Source: Rikenellaceae bacterium
GTDB taxonomy: Bacteria > Bacteroidota > Bacteroidia > Bacteroidales > Rikenellaceae
Direction of reading: 5' to 3'
Length of the DNA stretch: 6,122 nt
Assembly: GCA_021203585.1 (NCBI GenBank)
Contig: JAJQAW010000123.1
Coordinates: 1 to 6,122, forward strand
Under the pieces are notes generated by a model. The model was not told the DNA's origin. It did no database searches and saw only the letters and a list, made by a program, of their open reading frames with translations. A program made the translations under genes and the position numbers. Shown here piece after piece: positions 1 to 4,713 of the stretch (position 1 is its first letter; each line of letters starts with the position of its first letter).

Positions 1-714
1 TTCCACCTCTTCCCGGGGCACTTCCGGTAATTCATAAAAATGGAACCGTTCGTTCCACAATCGAAGCATCGGACCGCAGAGGGGATCTTCGATGTGATTC
101 CGAAGGATTTGCCAAGTATAACCGGTCGCAAACCGCTCTGCGCTCAGACTTTCCAGGTATTCCAGCGCGATGCTTATTTTCCGGGGATGCAGTCCGGCGG
201 ATTGGAGTGCTCCCAGATAGGAAACCATAAAATCGGGCGAACGATCTCCCTGCTCGTAGCGCTCCTCCATAGCCCGGAGGTTGAGGGTGGGATCCAACGC
301 TTTTTGAGCTGCCTGGATCAGTGCTTCCGGTTTCACGGCGCCGACCACGCGGTGAATGACCTGCTCGGTCCGAGGGTCGATAAATAAAAGGGTCGGGTAG
401 GCTTTCACTTCCCAGGTCTGCCGATAGGCAATGCCGTCCGCGTCCTTTTCCATTTCGAACTTGGTATTGACGAAGTGTTCCTGAAAAAAATCTGCGACGC
501 TATCTCGCGTAAATACATTCGCCGACAGCATTTTGCAGGGACCGCACCAATCGGTGTAGCAATCCACGAAAATAATCTTTTCAGCGGTTCGGGCCTTTTC
601 AACGATCTCGGTCCAAAGTTTGGTTTCTTCGAAGGGAATGCTTCGGTTTTGAGCTTTTCCGGAGCTTATGTAAGCCGCCAGAAAGAGCAATAAAACGATC
701 CGTAATTTCATCAT
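1..714 (-). CDS. Secreted thioredoxin-family protein, 3' end outside the window
   Basis: The frame is open for 238 codons, from a double ATG (714 or 711) to the window edge, with no stop. Residues 1-22 are a Sec signal peptide: MMKLR, a Leu/Ala-rich core, then an SSGKA-Q cleavage-like site, so the protein should work in the periplasm. The thioredoxin fold follows. FVDCYTDWCGPCK carries the redox pair C57/C60 (WCGPC at residues 56-60), and the cis-proline loop is AYPT at 105-108. After about residue 125 comes a helical region (LNLRAMEERY, FMVSYLGALQSAG) of the kind seen in longer Bacteroidota thioredoxin proteins. WCGPC is the classic reducing-type active site, so a thiol-disulfide reductase role is likely, but the substrate is unknown. 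It lies 57 bp after the sigma-factor stop, and a weak terminator-like hairpin stands between them. Unlike the three genes upstream, it has no frame break. It could also be a DsbD-gamma-like or DUF255-like protein; the missing end prevents a choice. Confidence 0.9.
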   Translation of the reverse strand, partial: MMKLRIVLLLFLAAYISSGKAQNRSIPFEETKLWTEIVEKARTAEKIIFVDCYTDWCGPCKMLSANVFTRDSVADFFQEHFVNTKFEMEKDADGIAYRQTWEVKAYPTLLFIDPRTEQVIHRVVGAVKPEALIQAAQKALDPTLNLRAMEERYEQGDRSPDFMVSYLGALQSAGLHPRKISIALEYLESLSAERFATGYTWQILRNHIEDPLCGPMLRLWNERFHFYELPEVPREEVE

Positions 715-730
715 TCGGTTGATTTGACAG

Positions 731-760
731 TAAAACAATAAGCGAAAGCCGCTTTCTCGC
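731..760 (-). terminator. Weak terminator-like hairpin after the sigma gene
   Basis: On the minus strand, 760-742 reads GCGAGAAAGCGGCTTTCGC. GCG/CGC and AAAG/CTTT pair across a CGG loop, with a two-base AG bulge. The T-rich stretch TTATTGTTTT (741-732) follows directly. It begins 12 bases after the sigma stop codon and ends before the thioredoxin ATG. The stem is short and bulged, so it may only attenuate transcription or be chance. Confidence 0.35.
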
Positions 761-771
761 CGGAAACCCGG

Positions 772-1382
772 TTAGGAGAGCCACAGCAACCCGAGTAGCA
801 TTTTCAGCTCTTTCAGGTTGTGACGGAGAAGTCCGTAGGCCGACAGTTTGTGGGATTTTACCGTATTGACCGAGAGGTCGAGCTGCTGGGCAATTTCCGT
901 ATTGCTGTAGTCTTTCATGGCCAGTCGGAGTACTTTACGGGCCTGTGGAGGCAATTTGTCGACCTCCCTGCGGACCATCATGGCTATTTCTTCCCGAATC
1001 ACCGCATCCTCCAGGTATTCGGTGCTCTCGTAGCGGCTTAACTCTTTCAGGTTGTGCTTGCGCCGCGTTTGGGAATCCCGCAACACATTCAGGCATCGGT
1101 TGCGAAGGGAGCGGTAAAAAAAGCTTTCACTGAAATCAGGTCGTCGAAATTGGCCCGGCTCTTCCAAAATGCCAGAAAAATTTCCTGTACGATATCCCGG
1201 GCATCCTCTTCGGAATCCAGAAAAGAGTTAGCAAAAGAGATAAAATAGGGAAAGTACGAGTGATAGAATACCCTGAATTCCGACTCATCCCTTCCCTTGA
1301 GTTTCTCTATGTCGATCGCCTTGCTCTCCAATTCCGGAATGAGTTTAAGATATACTATCCTACGATTACAAAATAACGACAA
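772..1382 (-). pseudogene. FecI-like ECF RNA polymerase sigma factor, broken by a -1 frameshift
   Basis: Two overlapping frames together make one sigma-70 family ECF protein of about 203 residues, the usual length. The upstream frame (1382-1089) holds region 2: EFRVFYHSYFPYF, the acidic DSEEDARDIVQEIFLAFW helix, then LISVKAFF. The downstream frame (through 1116 to the stop at 772) continues with YRSLRNRCLNVLRD, a linker, and region 4: LPPQARKVLRLAM followed by the helix-turn-helix NTEIAQQLDLSVNTVKSHK. They join perfectly as VKAFFYRSLRNRCLN if one T is added to, or re-read in, the T7 run at 1122-1116. As written, the upstream frame stops at TGA 1091-1089 and lacks region 4, so it could not recognise a -35 element. 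The first frame has no ATG at all. TTG at 1382 is the longest start; TTG at 1331 gives a more typical N-terminus (ESKAIDIEKL) and avoids an A+T-rich stretch unlike coding DNA. The gene is normally the partner of FecR, whose gene lies just upstream here. Confidence 0.85.
1077..1122 (-). other. Slippery heptamer plus stem-loop at the sigma frame break
   Basis: In the zero frame the codons are GCT TTT TTT ACC, so 1122-1116 is T_TTT_TTT, the X_XXY_YYZ pattern in correct phase. A -1 slip gives the next codon TAC and restores the sigma protein. Downstream, CGCAAC (1104-1099) pairs perfectly with GTTGCG (1084-1079) across a 14-nt loop. The stem extends either by two T-G wobbles (1106-1105 with 1078-1077) or by CC/GG with a TT bulge. 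The spacer is about 7-11 nt, close to that of known -1 frameshift stimulators. The stem lies in conserved coding sequence and may be coincidental. Confidence 0.4.
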
Positions 1383-1502
1383 AATTTCCGATGAAAAAAT
1401 ACCGGGTAGAATTAAATACGGGACTTATTCCGGCTCAAAGCGGGGAATAAAGCGGCTGAATTTTATTCATCATGTAGGCTTTCATTCGACATGGTACAAA
1501 GA
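1383..1502 (-). promoter_or_regulatory. A+T-rich gap between fecR and the sigma gene, possible promoter
   Basis: This 120-bp gap has no supported gene. TTATTCC (1425-1431) and GGAATAA (1444-1450) form a 7-bp stem with no T-run after it on the minus strand, so it is a poor terminator. Near-matches to the Bacteroidota -7 element TAnnTTTG occur on the minus strand: AAATTTTG just inside the gap and TTATTTTG at 1376-1369. The latter fits only if the sigma gene starts at TTG 1331. No convincing -33 element sits at the right distance from either one. Confidence 0.25.
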
Positions 1503-2534
1503 TTAACTGTTACTGCCCGGCCTCCGGATCGATTCCGGAACGGTACCTCCGGGGGCGGGGATTAAGGTGAGGACTCCTTGCGGATCCTGAACGCATTCCA
1601 ACTCATTGGTATTTTTTAGAATGCGAATGAGTGCTCCCAGGTTATTGCGCATGCTCAGCGTACCGGAATAGCGTAAACCTTTCAGGGCCGGATCGATACG
1701 GAATTCCACGTCATACCACCGTTCCAACTGGCGGACAATGGAACTGAGTTCCTGCTGGTCGAAATAAAATTCGCCGTTGCGCCAGGCGGTAATTTGTCGG
1801 AGGTTCGATGTACGGAGGGAAAAGGTGTCGTCCGTCCGGTTTTTGTCCAATTCATTTCCCGGTAATAACCGGGAGATGGTTTTTCCCGCTGCATCCTCCA
1901 CGGTCACTCCGCCCTGTACCAGTGCGACCGCGGCGTGGTCTTCGTTGTCGTAATTGCGGATGTTGAAGCCGGTGCCGGTCACCCGGACCGTGAAATCGTC
2001 GGTCAACACTACGAACGGTAAATCATGGGAATGAACCACTTCAAAATATCCTTCTCCGTAAAAGGAGACAGTCCGCTGCGTAGCCTCGAAGAATTCGGGA
2101 AATTCCAGCCTCGAACCGGAATTCAACCACACCCGGCTGCCGTCGGGAAGAGTACAATCGAATACCTCCGCCCGACCCACTTCCAGGGAGAGGATTCGGG
2201 GCGGCAGGCTCGAACGATGGGTGGCGGAAGCGAACAGTACCTGGCCCGTAGTATCGGTAACGACAATGCGTTGCTCCGTGCGAAGGTTGTTTTCCGCGTA
2301 GAGTCCGATCTCTTTTCCATCGACCCGGAGCGTGGCTTTCGTCGTTCCGGGCGTGATGTGATCGCCGGTAAAAATCGTATAAGCGGGTGCTTCCGGCTGG
2401 TCCGGGCGGGACAACCACAAACCGAGACCCAACAAAAGACCTACGGCCGCCGCAATCGAGGCTGTCCGAATCCAAAGCCGTTGAAGGCGCGCTCGCCGTA
2501 ATTTTTTCCGGAAACGCGACCATTCCCAATCCAT
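1503..2534 (-). CDS. FecR-family anti-sigma factor (main open frame)
   Basis: This 343-residue frame carries almost all of a Bacteroidota FecR. A basic cytoplasmic stretch (FRKKLRRARLQRLW) precedes one membrane helix at about residues 22-41. The periplasmic part opens with ITPGTTKATLRVDGKEI. The FecR domain core is LPDGSRVWLNSGSRLEFP (from residue 129), then VSFYGEGYFEV, FTVRVTGTGFNI and VALVQGGVTVE. The last 90 or so residues, FYFDQQELSSIVRQLERWYDVEF onward, match the DUF4974 domain (a secretin/STN-like fold). The family holds an ECF sigma factor inactive until a TonB-dependent transporter signals. ATG 2534 is the first start in this frame, but it leaves only about 21 residues before the membrane helix. 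FecR proteins normally have a longer sigma-binding domain there, and its remains are at 2535-2716 in another frame. Its gene precedes the sigma gene, the reverse of the usual order. Confidence 0.92.
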   Translation of the reverse strand: MDWEWSRFRKKLRRARLQRLWIRTASIAAAVGLLLGLGLWLSRPDQPEAPAYTIFTGDHITPGTTKATLRVDGKEIGLYAENNLRTEQRIVVTDTTGQVLFASATHRSSLPPRILSLEVGRAEVFDCTLPDGSRVWLNSGSRLEFPEFFEATQRTVSFYGEGYFEVVHSHDLPFVVLTDDFTVRVTGTGFNIRNYDNEDHAAVALVQGGVTVEDAAGKTISRLLPGNELDKNRTDDTFSLRTSNLRQITAWRNGEFYFDQQELSSIVRQLERWYDVEFRIDPALKGLRYSGTLSMRNNLGALIRILKNTNELECVQDPQGVLTLIPAPGGTVPESIRRPGSNS

Positions 2535-2716
2535 ATCGTATTTTTTCCGTGCCGGTTCAGGTTTTTGCGGGTTTGCCCAAGGCTGTAACTCTCCAGCAGC
2601 TGAGTTTTTCCGAAGGGGAACCTCCCGGAAGCGGGAGGTAACTCCTCGCGCTCGGCGAACAATCGGTTTCCGAGCGCTTGTGCCCGAAGCATGTATTGTT
2701 TGATCAGTTTTTCCAT
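2535..2716 (-). pseudogene. 5' end of fecR, displaced by a -1 frameshift
   Basis: ATG 2716 starts MEKLIKQYMLRAQALGNR and LFAEREELPP, which looks like the short helical cytoplasmic N-terminus of a FecR protein. Kept in this frame, it decays into atypical sequence and stops at 2441. The frame of the main fecR body is open throughout and reads FREVPLRKNSAAGEL, QPWANPQKPEP and ARKKYDMDWEWSRF into the membrane helix. The 182 bases are one short of a whole number of codons, so one base is missing. The exact break cannot be fixed. Candidates are the perfect hairpin at 2621-2638 and the six-A run at 2541-2546, where A_AAA_AAT is a correctly phased slippery pattern. Restored, FecR would be about 404 residues. 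Confidence 0.6.
2621..2638. repeat. Perfect 7-bp inverted repeat inside the 5' end of fecR
   Basis: CCTCCCG (2621-2627) and CGGGAGG (2632-2638) are exact reverse complements around the tetraloop GAAG. This strong G+C-rich hairpin lies where the reading frame of fecR changes. It could be a place where a base was lost in replication or sequencing, or a structural element in the mRNA. No T-run follows on either strand, so it is not a terminator. Confidence 0.5.
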
Positions 2717-2792
2717 GCGAAGACCGGGGATTTACAGGAAGAACACGGTACGGGGCAAAACGGGTGGGTCGGATGCAACGGCTTCTGGCCGG

Positions 2793-3836
2793 TTACCATA
2801 ACTTTTCCAATTCTTCCTGCATCTTCTCCACTCCGGGAAACCCCCGGAATTGAGCGGACAATACGCCGTTTTTATCGAAAAGCAGATAAGAAGGTATGGC
2901 TTCAATTCCATATTTCCCGGAGACTTTCCCCCATTGCTCTTCGGTCAGGTAGTAGTGCCGCCCGCCGATTTCGGGGAGCATGAGCGACCACCGGGTTTTG
3001 GGCGAGGATTCGGAGGTGATGTATACGATGACCACATCCCTGGCTTTCATTTCGGGCTTTAAAGAGCGCATCGTGCGCATGGCATGGATGCACGGCCCGC
3101 ACCAGGTAGCCCAGAAATCGACAAATACCGCCTTACCCGGATATTCGGCCAGGATAGCTTCCAGTAGGTTTTCAGCTTCGACATCCGGGGTCTCCCGGAT
3201 TTCAAAGGCGTCGGAATGGATCGCGGCCTGGTAAGCCTCGCGGATTTCCCGGTCGGTCGATTCGTATACCTCCCGGTAGAAGGCGGGAAATTCCGGAAGG
3301 CCGTTTTGTTGCTCCTCCGTGAGCGGTTCCATCCGCTGAGCCTGGGCGATGGCAGGAAACACATGGGCCGCGAGCCAAGAGTATCCGGGTTTTTCACCGG
3401 CCAGCCGGTCTGTTGCCCCGGCAGCGCGCGCTTTCTCTCCCAAAGAAGGATAAGCGTAATAAAAGCCATAGGAATAGATGCGGTCCGCACGGTCCGGATC
3501 GAAGCTGTGTAGCAGCGAAAAAAGTTCCGGGTGATCGGCCAGTTCCAGGTGTTCCCGTTCGGTTCCCCGATTGCGGAAGCGGTAGATCATCGGCAGTTCC
3601 GATACGGCCTGCATACCGACCACCGCGATTTGAGCCTTGGCATACTGCTTCATCCTCCGGCTCATGCCTTCATTGCGGTCGACCTGCTCCGTTAGGGAAT
3701 GGTAATGCTCGACGAGTCTCCGGACAAAGTCTTCCGGACTCACGGCTGCGGTCAGTTCCACGGGATTGGACATCAGGAAGAAATTGAATTGGCCGCCGAA
3801 AACGATCAGCGGCTGGTGCGCATGCTCGACATTCAA
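2793..3836 (-). CDS. C-terminal piece of the long thioredoxin-fold protein with WCGPC domain
   Basis: The frame is open from 3980 to the TAA at 2795-2793. TTG 3836 is only the first usable start; homologous sequence begins further up (TDPGETVDIYLDL, ENLPYIYFTGRHAG). Residues 1-220 are mainly helical (FVRRLVEHYHSLTEQVDRN, MKQYAKAQIAVVGMQAV). The thioredoxin domain fills the last 120 or so residues: GKAVFVDFWATWCGPCIHAM with W245-C249 here, a strand VVIVYITSE, and the cis-proline loop IEAIPSYLLFDKNG. The fold and active site are complete, so the protein was functional before the upstream breaks. Alone, this piece would lack a signal peptide and stay in the cytoplasm. Confidence 0.85.
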   Translation of the reverse strand: MNVEHAHQPLIVFGGQFNFFLMSNPVELTAAVSPEDFVRRLVEHYHSLTEQVDRNEGMSRRMKQYAKAQIAVVGMQAVSELPMIYRFRNRGTEREHLELADHPELFSLLHSFDPDRADRIYSYGFYYAYPSLGEKARAAGATDRLAGEKPGYSWLAAHVFPAIAQAQRMEPLTEEQQNGLPEFPAFYREVYESTDREIREAYQAAIHSDAFEIRETPDVEAENLLEAILAEYPGKAVFVDFWATWCGPCIHAMRTMRSLKPEMKARDVVIVYITSESSPKTRWSLMLPEIGGRHYYLTEEQWGKVSGKYGIEAIPSYLLFDKNGVLSAQFRGFPGVEKMQEELEKLW

Positions 3837-3934
3837 TCCGGCATGGCGGCCCGTAAAATAGATGTAGGGTAAATTTTCGGTCCCGACGGTATGGTTTCGC
3901 TTGAGGTTCAGCGCAACCAGATCCAGATAGATAT

Positions 3935-4378
3935 CTACCGTTTCTCCCGGATCGGTGTGGTCAGGTAAAATACCCAGCGGCTATCCACTTTCACCATAAA
4001 AGTGGTGGTGACGTATTGCCGGAAGACATACTTTAAATCGGTGGGGGAATCCGATACACTCTCCGCTTCTTCCATATGGCCGGAAAAAGGATGGTACACG
4101 GCGATGACGGGCGGTTCGTAATCATAGCCTTCCCGCAGACCCAGGATATGCAGATTGACAGTAGTCTGGGCGAACTGAAAGACGGGCTCCGGCAAATCCC
4201 GGTCGGTGTCCGGAACGAAGGAAGCGGCAGCGGCGGGCAACAGCGATCGGTAACCGGTCGAGTTGCCGGTCAAGTCGATATCCCACACCCGGAAATTACC
4301 GCCGGCGGGTGAAACGACCAGATCGACCTTCTGGACCTCCTGGCCAACCGGAGGAAAGTATAAGCGCAGCAGTCCGGA
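3935..4378 (-). CDS. Middle piece of the long thioredoxin-fold protein, after the TAA
   Basis: This stretch is in the same frame as the N-terminal piece. It reads SGLLRLYFPPVGQEVQKVDL, then VSPAGGNFRVWDIDLTG. The WDIDLTG motif closes the N-terminal beta domain in this family. Helical sequence follows (VFQFAQTTVNLHILGLREGY), then YDYEPPVIAVYHPFSGHMEE and the strand VRQYVTTTFMVKVDSRWVFYL in abbreviated form. The frame runs on into an unrelated tail, TTPIREKR, and stops at TAG 3937-3935. The next frame takes over the family sequence somewhere between 3980 and 3938, most likely at the TTTT run (3970-3967). GTG 4288 is the best start available, but nothing suggests it is used. Confidence 0.6.
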   Translation of the reverse strand, partial: SGLLRLYFPPVGQEVQKVDLVVSPAGGNFRVWDIDLTGNSTGYRSLLPAAAASFVPDTDRDLPEPVFQFAQTTVNLHILGLREGYDYEPPVIAVYHPFSGHMEEAESVSDSPTDLKYVFRQYVTTTFMVKVDSRWVFYLTTPIREKR

Positions 4379-4651
4379 TTATCCCGCTTTTAGCGGCAAC
4401 TCTACCTCCGCTCCTTCGCATTTTTCCAGCAGTATCCGCCGCTCGCCGATCTGAATATAGGTATCCGAAGTGACTTTGAAAGTCTGGTTGGGAAAAGGCA
4501 GTGCCCGGATGTCGATGGTTAACCCGGCATTGGTGCGGGAAATGTCCTCGATCTTCAGGTTGCGGGTATTGGTCAATCCCGTAACCGGAGGCTGGGCTGC
4601 GGCGGCAGCGGGCAATAAGAACAGCAAAACCGGCAGTAATAAATTTCTCAT
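4379..4651 (-). CDS. N-terminal piece of the long thioredoxin-fold protein, 90 residues
   Basis: ATG 4651 begins MRNLLLPVLLFLLPAAAAA-Q, a clear Sec signal peptide with cleavage expected near residue 19. The rest (PPVTGLTNTRNLKIEDISRT, then FKVTSDTYIQIGERRILLEKC) is the beta-rich start typical of long Bacteroidota thioredoxin-fold proteins. In such proteins a description of the sandwich strand ends with a proline-glycine turn and the chain continues. Here TAA follows KAG directly. If made alone, this would be a secreted stub of about 70 residues without redox cysteines. The same frame resumes with homologous sequence on the other side of the stop, so this is a truncated product and not a separate small gene. 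Confidence 0.7.
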   Translation of the reverse strand: MRNLLLPVLLFLLPAAAAAQPPVTGLTNTRNLKIEDISRTNAGLTIDIRALPFPNQTFKVTSDTYIQIGERRILLEKCEGAEVELPLKAG

Positions 4652-4667
4652 GCGTTAGGATGTTTAA

Positions 4668-4702
4668 TACCGGAACGGATGGGCGGGACACCCGTTCCGG
4701 TA
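4668..4702. repeat. Intergenic 11-bp perfect inverted repeat
   Basis: TACCGGAACGG (4668-4678) and CCGTTCCGGTA (4692-4702) are exact reverse complements around a 13-nt loop. It lies entirely in the 62-bp gap, starting 11 bases after the PKD-gene stop and ending 16 bases before the next ATG. Neither arm is followed by a T-run, so an intrinsic terminator is unlikely. An mRNA-stabilising or processing hairpin that sets different expression of the two genes, or a protein-binding palindrome, are possible. Confidence 0.55.
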
Positions 4703-4713
4703 GGAAAATAGGT

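Larger units (their letters stand above)
2793..4651 (-). pseudogene. Long secreted TlpA/ResA-like thioredoxin-fold protein, broken by a stop and a frameshift
   Basis: Three consecutive pieces make one Bacteroidota protein of about 619 residues: a signal peptide, an N-terminal beta-rich region, a long helical middle and a C-terminal thioredoxin domain with WCGPC near residues 517-521. Continuity shows at both joins. Across the TAA at 4381-4379, ELPLKAG-stop-SGLLRLYFPPVGQEV matches the family pattern of a glycine turn followed by an F/L-x-L-x-F-x-P strand, with no change of frame. Across 3980-3938, RWVFYL continues as PDHTDPGETVDIYLDLVALN after a -1 shift. The total of 1859 bases is one short of 620 codons. 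Proteins like this are often encoded beside PKD lipoproteins in SusC/SusD-type loci and are thought to reduce disulfides or handle captured substrates in the periplasm or at the cell surface; the substrate is unknown. It starts 62 bp after the PKD gene, so the two are probably co-transcribed. Confidence 0.8.

Noticed and set aside
1435..1473. Tiny minus-strand frame ATG ATG AAT AAA (12 codons) in the fecR-sigma gap
   Set aside because: It is very short, with no ribosome-binding or family signal, and is not in frame with the sigma gene. A leader-peptide role cannot be supported.
2025..2501. 158-codon open frame on the plus strand
   Set aside because: It lies wholly antisense to fecR, whose domains are clear, and its translation resembles no family and has low-complexity shadow composition.
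2717..2792. Promoter before fecR
   Set aside because: A CGTTGC and a CCGTTTTG occur on the minus strand, but the TA of the -7 element is missing and the spacing is poor. fecR may be read through from upstream.
3413..3787. 124-codon open frame on the plus strand
   Set aside because: It is antisense to the well-supported thioredoxin-fold gene and rich in Arg, Pro and Ser, typical of a shadow frame.
3834..3836. TTG as the true start of a separate thioredoxin protein
   Set aside because: Family sequence continues upstream of it without a gap (TDPGETVDIYLDL onward), and a start here would leave the protein without a signal peptide.
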